A stretch of DNA of 64,000 bases, taken from NCBI GenBank assembly GCA_020632495.1, contig JACKFL010000006.1, forward strand, positions 310,001 through 374,000. Direction: 5' to 3'. Positions 18,602 through 26,601 of this stretch are shown here, one piece after another. Position numbers and translations under genes: made by a program. The notes beneath the pieces were generated by a model that saw only the letters and a program-made list of their open reading frames with translations, was not told where the DNA came from and did no database searches. This DNA is from Candidatus Omnitrophota bacterium. Lineage in GTDB: Bacteria > Omnitrophota > Gorgyraeia > Zapsychrales > Zapsychraceae. Within the stretch, counting starts at the first letter, position 1. Each line of letters starts with the position of its first letter.

Positions 18602-20847
18602 ATTTAGCCAAGTCTGCGGCCGTCCGGCTGAGCGCCGCGGTGGTTATCATCCTGACCGTCGGACTGCTGGCCTACGCGAACAACTATCGCAACGGCTGGC
18701 ATTTCGACGACCAAAGCTATATCGTGCAGAATCCGACCATCCGCTCGTTGGACAACTTCAGGGGGATGTGGGACCGCTTGAGTGCCCCGGGGCGGGTTGT
18801 CGTTCTGTACAGCTTCGCCCTCAATTACCATTTCGGCGGGACCGATGTTCTCGGATATCATGTCGTCAACAATGTGATTCATGTGACCGCCGCGGTGTTC
18901 GTCTTCGGCATTGTCTGGATGCTGATGGCCACGCCGCGGATGGCGGGTACACCGCCGGCGCGCGGCCGCTGGCTGGTGGCCCTGTTCACCGCCCTGATCT
19001 TTGTCAGTCATCCGTTGCAGACGCAGGCGGTCACTTATATATGTCAGCGCTTCGCGTCATTGGCGACCCTGTTTTATGTAATGAGTGTCTTTTGGTATCT
19101 GTGCGGCCGGTTACGGCGGAGGGGGGCGGCCGTCTATTTTGTCCTGGCCGCGCTATCTGCGGTGCTGGGGATGTTCAGCAAGCAGATCGTGATCACCTTG
19201 CCGGTCGTGATCCTGATTATCGAATGGCTTTTTTTCGGGGCGTTTGCGCGGCACGGGGGAAAGCTCCGCATTCCCTGGAAGGTCATCGTCCCGCTGGCCG
19301 TGCTGCTCTTAATTATTCCCGCGTTATACTCTTTTCGCGCCGGGGCCATTCTCTCGATCAAGCACAAATCCTCGGGATCGTACCGCGGTGAGCTCATTAA
19401 CCGGCAGTCGTATTCAATGACGCAATTGCGCGTCATTCCGACGTACATGCGCCTGCTGGTGTTTCCCGTGGGACAAAACCTCCTGTATGATTTCAAGACG
19501 TCCAAGAGTCTGACGGAACCCAAGACGCTGGCCGGATTGATTCTGATCCTGAGTTTGATCGCGCTCGCCCTGGCGCTGCGCCGCCGGCAGCCGCTGGCGG
19601 CCTTCGGGATATTTTGGTTTTTTGTGACCCTTGCGGTGGAATCCACTGTCATACCGATCCGGCACGTCATTTTCGAGCACCGGGTGTATTTGCCGAGCGT
19701 CGGATTTTGTTTGCTGGCGGCTTCGCTGGTCTATCAGTGGTCCCGGCAGCCCCGCCGGGCGGCCGCGGTATTATCCGTAATCGTGCTGGCCCTGACCGTG
19801 CTGACGCATGAACGCAACAAGGTGTGGCGGGATGAACTGACGTTGTGGGAAGACGTCAAGGAAAAGTCGCCGCACAAGATGCGCCCGTATCTGAATACCG
19901 GCATTGCGCATTCGGCGAACGGGGAGTTTGAAAAGGCTATTGCCGATTTTCAGACCGCGCTGGAAAAAGTCCCCAACAGCATCATGGCGCTCAATAATCT
20001 CGGGATCACCTACACCCGGCAGCATCGTTACGAAGAGGCGCTCGCCGTATTTGACCGCGCGCTGGCCATCAGCGACAAATGGGATGAGGTATGGAATAAT
20101 CGCGGTGATGTCTTCCGGCACCGCGGGGAGTTTGCCGCGGCCTTGGCCGACTATGACCGGGCCTTGTCCATCAATCCGCGGATGTACCAAACGTTGAGCA
20201 ATCGCGGGGTGGTCCTGGCGCATCTCGGCCGCGACGAAGAATCCCTGGCTGATTTTCAACGCTCGCTGCAGATCGCGCCAGGTTTTATCGAGGCCCACCA
20301 AAACCGCGGGAATCTGCTGGGCCGGATGCGCCGCTACGAGGAGGCCATTGCGGACTTCACGGTGGTCATCCGCAGCAATCCGCGCATTCCGCAAATCTTT
20401 AACAACCGGGGCAACGCCTACCGGCGGCTCAAGCAATATGACCTGGCCCTGGCCGACTACAACCGGGCGATTGACCTCGACCCGGACTTTGCCGAGGCCT
20501 ACAATAACCGGGGGGTGGTGTACCGTGAACAGGGGCGCGCGGACCTGGCCCTCAAGGACTACAATACGGCCCTGTCACTCGATCCCCGTTATGTCACGGC
20601 ATACAATAATCGCGGAAATCTTCATAAAGTGGAGGGGCGCTACGGAGCCGCACTTGAGGATTTCAACACCGCGTTGAAGATCGAACCGGAAAACCGGTAC
20701 GTGTATTTTAACCGCGCCAAGACGCATTTAAGCCGGAATGATATTCAGTCCGCCCTGCGCGACGCTGAAATATCCCGGCATCTCGGCTACAGTCAGGCGG
20801 CGCCGTTTATCAACCGTATCAAGCAGGTGATGCATGCCCGGCCTTGA
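18598..20847 (+). CDS. TMTC-like GT-C membrane protein with extended TPR array (copy 2)
   Basis: This encodes 749 residues and is a paralog of the preceding gene. It shares the loop motif HFDD (35-38), HPLQTQAVTYICQRFASLATLFY, FSKQIVITLPVV and RHVIFEHRVYLPS. Its C-terminal TPR section is longer, about ten repeats of the NNRGNAYRRLKQYDLALADYNRAIDLDP type. The tandem copies clearly arose by duplication and then diverged most in TPR number, the part that would recognise protein partners. The start overlaps copy 1 (ATGA), and the stop lies inside the next gene. Confidence 0.8.
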   Translation: MNLAKSAAVRLSAAVVIILTVGLLAYANNYRNGWHFDDQSYIVQNPTIRSLDNFRGMWDRLSAPGRVVVLYSFALNYHFGGTDVLGYHVVNNVIHVTAAVFVFGIVWMLMATPRMAGTPPARGRWLVALFTALIFVSHPLQTQAVTYICQRFASLATLFYVMSVFWYLCGRLRRRGAAVYFVLAALSAVLGMFSKQIVITLPVVILIIEWLFFGAFARHGGKLRIPWKVIVPLAVLLLIIPALYSFRAGAILSIKHKSSGSYRGELINRQSYSMTQLRVIPTYMRLLVFPVGQNLLYDFKTSKSLTEPKTLAGLILILSLIALALALRRRQPLAAFGIFWFFVTLAVESTVIPIRHVIFEHRVYLPSVGFCLLAASLVYQWSRQPRRAAAVLSVIVLALTVLTHERNKVWRDELTLWEDVKEKSPHKMRPYLNTGIAHSANGEFEKAIADFQTALEKVPNSIMALNNLGITYTRQHRYEEALAVFDRALAISDKWDEVWNNRGDVFRHRGEFAAALADYDRALSINPRMYQTLSNRGVVLAHLGRDEESLADFQRSLQIAPGFIEAHQNRGNLLGRMRRYEEAIADFTVVIRSNPRIPQIFNNRGNAYRRLKQYDLALADYNRAIDLDPDFAEAYNNRGVVYREQGRADLALKDYNTALSLDPRYVTAYNNRGNLHKVEGRYGAALEDFNTALKIEPENRYVYFNRAKTHLSRNDIQSALRDAEISRHLGYSQAAPFINRIKQVMHARP

Positions 20848-21790
20848 TTCCGGACAACGTTATATTTTGACCGTGACGTTGAACACCACCGTCGATACGA
20901 TGCTCCGCTACCGGCGCGCGGGAGGATGCCAGCGTTTCGACGAGGAAACCCGTGTGGCCGGCGGGAAGGGGCTTAACGTGTCACGGGCCCTGCGCCGACT
21001 GGGACGGGCGAGTCTGGCTGCCGGAATCGTCGGCGGCTGTACCGGGCGGGACATCGAACAGCTGCTGCGCCGGGAAGGTCTGCGGCACCGGTTTTATCGG
21101 AACGACGCCGAGAGCCGGCAGAATCTGATTCTGTGTCTGCCGGAGTTGTCCCCGGCCAACCGGGTCTTCCGGCAGACGCCGTCGATTTCGGGCCACGGTT
21201 ACCGGGAGTTTCGCCGGCTCTACCGGGACGCCCTGCTCCGGGCCGACATGGTGGTACTCAGCGGCAGTGTGCTGGACGGACTTTCGCCGGCGGTGTACGC
21301 GGATTTAATCCGCGACGCGCGTCGACGAGAGATTCCGGTCCTTCTGGATGCCAGCGGAACCGCCCTGCGTGAGGGTTTGAAGGCCCGGCCAACGTTCATC
21401 AAACCGAACCTGACTGAAATTCAACACGCCACCGGGATCCGCGTACGGACGTTAAACGACGCGGTGCGGGCCGCCGCATTTTTTCGGCGGATGGATCTTC
21501 CCAATATTTATCTCAGCCTCGGCGAGCGCGGGGCGATCGGTTGCAATCATAACGAATTGTGGTATGCTAAGGCGCAGAAGGTCGCCGTCCGCAATACGGT
21601 CGGCTGCGGGGACGCGTTCGTCGCCGCCGTTTGCGCCGCTCACCTGGACAAGCTGTCATTGTCCGCTGCGCTTTCGCTGGCCGTGGCGGCGGGAACCGTC
21701 AGCGCGACCAATTTCGTTCCGGGCCTGGTCGATCCGAATGCCGTAAGCGCGATGGCCGCCCGCATTAAATTGAGGAAACTCCCTTTATAG
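20834..21790 (+). CDS. PfkB-family sugar (phospho)kinase, 1-phosphofructokinase/tagatose-6-P kinase-like
   Basis: The protein has 318 residues. The hexose-kinase N-terminus is LTVTLNTTVDTMLR, with the glycine-rich AGGKGLNVSRALRRLG (PfkB signature 1) at about 37-52. FIKPNLTEI comes in the middle, and the anion-hole/catalytic-base motif NTVGCGDAFVAAV (signature 2, Asp in GCGDAF) at about 255. This pattern fits the FruK/LacC branch. No PTS or tagatose genes are nearby, so the substrate is open. It overlaps the previous gene by 14 bases. Confidence 0.85.
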   Translation: MPGLDSGQRYILTVTLNTTVDTMLRYRRAGGCQRFDEETRVAGGKGLNVSRALRRLGRASLAAGIVGGCTGRDIEQLLRREGLRHRFYRNDAESRQNLILCLPELSPANRVFRQTPSISGHGYREFRRLYRDALLRADMVVLSGSVLDGLSPAVYADLIRDARRREIPVLLDASGTALREGLKARPTFIKPNLTEIQHATGIRVRTLNDAVRAAAFFRRMDLPNIYLSLGERGAIGCNHNELWYAKAQKVAVRNTVGCGDAFVAAVCAAHLDKLSLSAALSLAVAAGTVSATNFVPGLVDPNAVSAMAARIKLRKLPL

Positions 21791-21802
21791 GAAAGGACCG
21801 GC

Positions 21803-22441
21803 ATGGAAACGCTGGAAGCACACGCCTCCGAATCCACTCACTATATCGACGATACCCTGAGGGCCGAGATCATTGCCCTGTCCAAGGATTTTAAACGTTC
21901 CTGGATCAGTCTGGGTCGGCATTTGTACGCGGTTTGGCAGGACAAACTTTACCGCAACTGGGGTTTTGAGAAATTCGAGAACTATATCGAAGGGGAAGTG
22001 GGGCTCAAAAAGAATCTGGCCACGAAACTCCTGCGGTCGTATCTCTTCCTCGAGCAGGACGAACCCCAATACTTGGATGCCGAGTTTACCAACGAGCGGG
22101 ACGCCATGAAAGTTCCGGGGTATGAAGAAATTAACTTTCTGCGCTTAGCCAAGCACAAGAAGGAAGTGAAGAGAGACGACTACGCCCGGATGAAGAAGGA
22201 TGTGTTCGAGAAGGGTAAGAACGCGACGGTGATGCGCAAGGATCTGACCGCGTTGATGAAGGAACGCAAATACGTCGATCCGGATCAGGAGCGCGAGGAC
22301 CGTCATCAGAACGCCATCCGCCGGGTCGTCCATTCCCTGAAGAACTTCCAGAAGGATATGGAAGCCCTGCAGCTCATTCCCGCCGCCGTTATGGACGACA
22401 CCAAGAAATTGCTCGACCGCCTGGAAGCCGAGCTGGACTAA
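21803..22441 (+). CDS. Conserved-looking helical protein of unknown function
   Basis: The protein has 212 residues, is hydrophilic and is almost wholly helical by eye. An N-terminal part reads SWISLGRHLYAVWQDKLYRNWGFEKFENYIEGEVG, followed by a Lys/Arg-rich helical C-terminal half. The first part resembles a DNA- or protein-binding helical module, but I cannot assign a family. It has a GAAAGGA ribosome site. It is separated by only 2 bases from the metallopeptidase gene and then 6 bases from the ATP-grasp gene, so the three probably form one functional unit. Confidence 0.7.
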   Translation: METLEAHASESTHYIDDTLRAEIIALSKDFKRSWISLGRHLYAVWQDKLYRNWGFEKFENYIEGEVGLKKNLATKLLRSYLFLEQDEPQYLDAEFTNERDAMKVPGYEEINFLRLAKHKKEVKRDDYARMKKDVFEKGKNATVMRKDLTALMKERKYVDPDQEREDRHQNAIRRVVHSLKNFQKDMEALQLIPAAVMDDTKKLLDRLEAELD

Positions 22442-22443
22442 GG

Positions 22444-23475
22444 ATGCCGCTAAAATCTTCCGTTAACCTCGATACGATCAGCGCTGAGGCGCTGCTCGGG
22501 ACCCGGGTCTGTGATCTTCCCGTTACGGTATCCGGGACTTGGCTGGCGCAGTGCGTGGAGCAGCTGTACCGGGAGTTGGCGGACAGGGGTATTTTATTCC
22601 GGCCAAAATGTTTCCTGGCCGACGAGTGGCTCACGCCGGAGAATGAAACCTGTATCGGCATTCCTTTTTACCTGGCTCATCCGCGATTGACCGCCCTGGA
22701 AAAACATTTTATGGAACGTGCGGAAGGCGAGGAGCGGGCCGAGTGCATGAAGCTGCTGCGGCATGAGGCCGGCCACGCGTTGTACTACGCCTACCGCATC
22801 CACGCCCGCCGGAAGTGGCAGCGCCTGTTCGGATCGGCCAAGACCGAGTACGGCGAGACCTACCGCTACCGGCCCTACAGCCGCAATTTTGTCAGGCATC
22901 TCGAAGGTCATTACGCCCAATACCATCCTGAAGAAGATTTTGTGGAAACGTTTGCCGTCTGGCTCACGCCCGGGCTGGACTGGCGCAGCCGTTACCGCGG
23001 CTGGAAGGCGCTGGACAAACTGAATTACGTGGACCGCCTGATGAATACCCTGCGCGGTCGTCCGCCACGGCACATCAGCGCCCGTCAGTATTGGCGGATC
23101 TCCACGCTGCGTTGCACCCTGCGGCATTATTACAAACGCAAACGCCGAGCCATGGCCGAAGAATTTCCCGACTTTCATGATTCATTTCTGAAAAAGCGTT
23201 TTCTTTCGGGAACGGAAAACGGCACCGGATCGCAGCCCGCCGCCGCCATTTTGCGTAAATACCGGAAAGAGCTGGTGGACAATGTCGCCTTGATTTCCGG
23301 GGAACCCAAACACCTGATCCGCGAGTTGCTTTCGGTCATTCAGAAGCGCAGCCGTCAGTTGGACCTCTGCACTGATGACAATGAATCCGCCGTACTGCTC
23401 AGCATCTCCGCCTACATTACATCACTCGCCAAAAACTATCAGTATACCGGTCGTTACCGGGGAAAGAAGGTATAA
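22444..23475 (+). CDS. Putative zinc metallopeptidase (HExxH, Peptidase_Mx-like)
   Basis: The protein has 343 residues with no signal peptide. The zinc motif HEAGH lies at 107-111. A downstream DFVETFAVW at about 165-173 supplies a plausible third ligand or glutamate, as in gluzincin-like putative peptidases. SRNFVRHLEGHYAQYHPEEDF lies between them. The C-terminal 130 residues are helical with many basic residues. The substrate is unknown. Immediate pairing with an ATP-grasp ligase suggests a peptide-bond making and breaking pair; this is inference. Confidence 0.7.
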   Translation: MPLKSSVNLDTISAEALLGTRVCDLPVTVSGTWLAQCVEQLYRELADRGILFRPKCFLADEWLTPENETCIGIPFYLAHPRLTALEKHFMERAEGEERAECMKLLRHEAGHALYYAYRIHARRKWQRLFGSAKTEYGETYRYRPYSRNFVRHLEGHYAQYHPEEDFVETFAVWLTPGLDWRSRYRGWKALDKLNYVDRLMNTLRGRPPRHISARQYWRISTLRCTLRHYYKRKRRAMAEEFPDFHDSFLKKRFLSGTENGTGSQPAAAILRKYRKELVDNVALISGEPKHLIRELLSVIQKRSRQLDLCTDDNESAVLLSISAYITSLAKNYQYTGRYRGKKV

Positions 23476-23481
23476 CCGGCT

Positions 23482-24489
23482 ATGGGTAGACGAACAAAGG
23501 TCTTGATGTTGTTCAGCAGTCCGTATAACCGTCCGCGGGGATACGATTATGCCGAGGAATTCGCGGACCCCGATGACATGTATACCGAGCATGATGTCCA
23601 TTGCGCCTTGCTGGAGAATAACTATGACGTGCGCCTGTTGGGAATTCACAATGATCTGGGAGCTTTCTTCGAAGAGATCCGGGAGGATCGACCGGACGTC
23701 ATCTTTAACCTGATGGAAGTCTTCGACGGAAAATCGCATTTGGAAAAGAATATCGCCGCCCTGTTGGAAATGGTCGGTATTCCGTTTACCGGTTCTTCGT
23801 CCGACACACTGCACCTGTGCAATAACAAGGAACTGAACCGCAAGCTCTTTCGATTTCACCGGATCAAAATTCCGTACTTTCAGGCCTTTCACCGTCATCA
23901 CAAGGTTTGGCTGCCCAGGAAAATGAGTCTGCCCTGTATCGTCAAACCGTTGGCCGAAGAGGCCTCGCGGGGGATCTCCCAGGCCTCGATCGTCGACAGC
24001 GAGGAGGCGTTTGTGGACCGGGTCCGCTTTATTCATGAGAAGATGCAGCAGGACGCGATCGGGGAGGAGTTTATCGACGGGCGCGAGCTCTACGTCACGG
24101 TCATGGGTCACAAGAAGTTGACGGTTTTTCCGCCGCGTGAGATGCGCTTCGGTGAACTGCCGGAGGACGCGCGCATCGCGACTTATAAGGCCAAGTGGGA
24201 CGATCAGTACCGGGCCAAATGGGGGATCAAGAGTGTGCATGTCGGCAAGCTTCCCGCGGGGGCCGAGCAGGAGATTGCCGAGGTCTGTAAGCGTGCCTAT
24301 CGCGCGTTGAACGCGCAAAGCTACCTGCGGTTCGATATCCGTCTGAACAGCGCCGGTCAGGTGTACATCATCGAACCCAATGCCAACCCGTGCATCGCCC
24401 GTGTTGACGAAGTGGCGCTCAGCGCGGAGAAGGCCGGGGTAGCGTTTTCCCGGTTGATCAGAAAGATCGTGCAGCTTGCCGTTAAATAA
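23482..24489 (+). CDS. ATP-grasp ligase, D-Ala-D-Ala-ligase-like
   Basis: The protein has 335 residues. The N-terminal half is the pre-ATP-grasp fold (DVIFNLMEVFDGKSHLEKNIAALLEMVGIPFTGSSSDTLHLCNNK), very like the D-alanine ligase N-domain. ATP-grasp lysines are in CIVKPLAEEASRGIS, and the C-terminal metal site is RFDIRLNSAGQVYIIEPNANPC. A true Ddl normally has distinct active-site loops and a different neighbourhood, so this is more likely a related carboxylate-amine ligase. It forms an apparent operon with the two preceding genes. Downstream the operon ends in an AT-rich gap. Confidence 0.78.
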   Translation: MGRRTKVLMLFSSPYNRPRGYDYAEEFADPDDMYTEHDVHCALLENNYDVRLLGIHNDLGAFFEEIREDRPDVIFNLMEVFDGKSHLEKNIAALLEMVGIPFTGSSSDTLHLCNNKELNRKLFRFHRIKIPYFQAFHRHHKVWLPRKMSLPCIVKPLAEEASRGISQASIVDSEEAFVDRVRFIHEKMQQDAIGEEFIDGRELYVTVMGHKKLTVFPPREMRFGELPEDARIATYKAKWDDQYRAKWGIKSVHVGKLPAGAEQEIAEVCKRAYRALNAQSYLRFDIRLNSAGQVYIIEPNANPCIARVDEVALSAEKAGVAFSRLIRKIVQLAVK

Positions 24490-24571
24490 CTTATCCGTCC
24501 GCTGCAATTATTTCCGCTTTCTCAAAATCGTAAATCTTACGGTTTCCCGTCGAAAAAAATATTTTAATCGC

Positions 24572-24600
24572 TTGATTTTGTCGGCATTATCCCAATAATA
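24572..24600 (+). promoter_or_regulatory. Putative promoter for the SirB1-HspQ gene
   Basis: TTGATT (24572-24577) and ATAATA (24595-24600) are separated by 17 bases in an AT-rich gap. The gene start at 24642 has an AAAAGGAGG ribosome site. Just upstream, CCCGTCGAA (24546-24554) weakly resembles the CTCGTCGAG block seen at 37401 and 53346. Confidence 0.5.
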
Positions 24601-24641
24601 AAAAGTGTGTCCTTTAACAATCTCAGTTAAAAGGAGGCTCC

Positions 24642-25838
24642 ATGACCGACCCGACGCAGATCCCCTTCCTGATTAAGCTCCTCGACGACGAATCACCCAA
24701 CATTCAAAGCAAAGTCAAAAGAGAGCTCGACGCCTTCGGCCCCCTGCTGATGAGTGAACTGCGCAAGATTTCATTTCCGCTGTCCAACAGACAAAAGGAA
24801 AGTCTGGATCTGATTTTCGAACGCCAGCAACGTGCGCAGCTGCGCCGTTTGTGGCCGAGCTGGTACGCGGTGGAAGGAGGGTATCCCCGGTTAGAGGCCG
24901 CCTTGAGCCTTATCAGTGATTATCTGACCGCCTATGATTATGACATCCGTCTCAGCGGTTTATTGGATGATTTGGCAACGCAATACCGGCGCAAGTACAA
25001 CAGCAAGGACCCGCGGCTGCTCGCGCAATTTCTGTTCGATGATTTGGCTATGCAGGGAAACGATGAGGATTACTACAATCCCCAGAACAGCAATATGAAC
25101 TTTGTCATCAACGAAAAACAGGGGATCCCCATCAGCCTGGTGAGTATTTTCATGCTCGTCGGATACCGGGTGGGAATACCCATTGAGGGATGTCCCTTTC
25201 CGGGCCATTTTTTGGCCCGCATTGAACTGTACGGCCAGAACGCGTTTATTGACTGTTACAGTAACGGCCAGCTGATCATGGAAAGCGATTTTCTCAAAGC
25301 CCGTGACGAGATCGCGGAGAACATCACCGATACCCTGTATGAACAGATCTCGACCGAGGCGATGATCCGCCGGTATCTGGCGAACCTGGTGCGCGCCTTC
25401 CAGATCGAGGAGGATTTGACCTCCGCCAATTTTGTCGCCGGGCTGTTCGAGGACCTTGAATTCCGCATCGCCAACAAGACCTTCGAGACCATCACGCCGG
25501 ACCAGATCATCAATTGCAGTGAACCGCGCTATCTCCCCGGGAATCTGGTTAAGCACAGCCGCTACGGTTACCGGGCCATTGTCGTGGACATCGATCCGGA
25601 ATGCCGGGCCACGGACGAATGGTACTATGGTAATCAAACCCAGCCGTCCCGGGAGCAGCCGTGGTTTCACCTGCTGGTCCACGATTCGGAACAGGTCACC
25701 TATGTGGCGGAAAACAATTTGCTGCCGGATGAGTCCCGTCACGAGATCAAGCATCCGCTGTTATCCTATTTCTTCGTCCGGTCGGATGGAGGCGCTTACC
25801 TGCGCAATGAGAATCAGTGGCCGGAAACGGATTTTTAG
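24642..25838 (+). CDS. SirB1-like transglutaminase-core protein fused to an HspQ/YccV domain
   Basis: The protein has 398 residues. An N-terminal HEAT-like stretch (IPFLIKLLDDESPNIQSKVKR) leads into the SirB1/transglutaminase-core2 domain at about 60-280. That domain carries NFVINEKQGIPISLVSIFMLVGYRVGIPIEGCPFPGHFLAR, with a Cys in EGCPFPGHF and the His just after. The C-terminal 110 residues are an HspQ/YccV domain (GNLVKHSRYGYRAIVVDIDPEC, WYYGNQTQP, QPWFHLLVHDSEQVTYVAE). HspQ in E. coli is a Lon specificity factor and binds hemimethylated DNA. The same two domains occur together in eukaryotic FBXO21. A role in protein turnover is therefore a fair hypothesis. Confidence 0.85.
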   Translation: MTDPTQIPFLIKLLDDESPNIQSKVKRELDAFGPLLMSELRKISFPLSNRQKESLDLIFERQQRAQLRRLWPSWYAVEGGYPRLEAALSLISDYLTAYDYDIRLSGLLDDLATQYRRKYNSKDPRLLAQFLFDDLAMQGNDEDYYNPQNSNMNFVINEKQGIPISLVSIFMLVGYRVGIPIEGCPFPGHFLARIELYGQNAFIDCYSNGQLIMESDFLKARDEIAENITDTLYEQISTEAMIRRYLANLVRAFQIEEDLTSANFVAGLFEDLEFRIANKTFETITPDQIINCSEPRYLPGNLVKHSRYGYRAIVVDIDPECRATDEWYYGNQTQPSREQPWFHLLVHDSEQVTYVAENNLLPDESRHEIKHPLLSYFFVRSDGGAYLRNENQWPETDF

Positions 25839-25850
25839 TGATTTCAGGGC

Positions 25851-25879
25851 TTGACGGCCACATTTATGTGTGGTATAAA
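25851..25879 (+). promoter_or_regulatory. lexA promoter with a candidate LexA operator in the spacer
   Basis: TTGACG (25851-25856) and TATAAA (25874-25879) are separated by exactly 17 bases. Inside the spacer lies the dyad CACAT-TT-ATGTG (25859-25870). The gene that follows is lexA. A repressor bound here would block RNA polymerase, the usual autoregulation of LexA. Operator identity is inferred from position and symmetry. Confidence 0.7.
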
Positions 25880-25886
25880 GTAGGCT

Positions 25887-26486
25887 ATGAACAGTCCCCG
25901 GCTTACTAACAAGCAGAAAGACGTCCTCAAATACATTTACCGGAGTATCCGGCAAAACAAGCTGCCGCCCACCATTCGCGAAATCGCCCGCGAATTCGGA
26001 TTTTCTTCCACAGGAACTGTCAGAGATTATCTAAAAGCCTTGGTTTCCAAGGGGTACATCCGCATTACCGCCAACAAGTCACGGGCCATTGAGCTGGTCT
26101 CGGAAAGCCTGTTTTCGCTGCCCATCCTTGGCAGTGTGCAAGCCGGGTTGCCGACGTTGGCCGTAGAGGAGATCGAAGGCTACCTGAATCTCGATGCCCT
26201 GTTGTTTGAGGAGGAATCGGCCTTTGCCCTGCGGGTCCGGGGTGACAGCATGAACGGCGCCGGCATCATGCCGGATGACCTGGTCCTCGTCCGTCGGCAA
26301 AATGTGGCCCAAACCGGTGAGACTGTGGTGGCGCTCATTGACGAGGAAGCCACCGTTAAATACCTTCAAAAACAGAATGGCGGCTATGTCCTTCAGGCCG
26401 CCAATCCCGCCTATCCGCCCATTCCGGTCGACGAAAACGTGTCCATTATCGGCAAGGTGATCAGCGTCGTCCGCCGCTACCGCTAA
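25887..26486 (+). CDS. lexA: SOS repressor LexA
   Basis: The protein has 199 residues. The winged-helix DNA-binding domain is 1-70 (LTNKQKDVLKYIYRSI; recognition region PTIREIAREFGFSSTGTVRDYLKAL). The Ala86-Gly87 cleavage site is in SVQAGLPT. The catalytic serine is Ser121 in RGDSMNGAGI and the lysine Lys158 in EATVKYL. All functional residues are present. The ATG lies only a few bases after the -10 box, so the leader is very short. It represses DNA-damage genes and self-cleaves with RecA. No other SOS gene is in the window. Confidence 0.96.
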   Translation: MNSPRLTNKQKDVLKYIYRSIRQNKLPPTIREIAREFGFSSTGTVRDYLKALVSKGYIRITANKSRAIELVSESLFSLPILGSVQAGLPTLAVEEIEGYLNLDALLFEEESAFALRVRGDSMNGAGIMPDDLVLVRRQNVAQTGETVVALIDEEATVKYLQKQNGGYVLQAANPAYPPIPVDENVSIIGKVISVVRRYR

Positions 26487-26526
26487 GCCGACCCGTCCCA
26501 AAGGCTGCCTCGCCCTTAATTTCTCA

Positions 26527-26555
26527 TTGTCTTTACCGGTCGATCATAGGATAAT
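26527..26555 (+). promoter_or_regulatory. Putative promoter for the beta-propeller gene
   Basis: TTGTCT (26527-26532) and GATAAT (26550-26555) are separated by 17 bases, ahead of the gene at 26602. The match to a housekeeping sigma consensus is good. Confidence 0.6.
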
Positions 26556-26601
26556 GTAGCCTGCATTTAATCCGAAACGGAAGATAAAATAGGGAAGTGG
26601 T

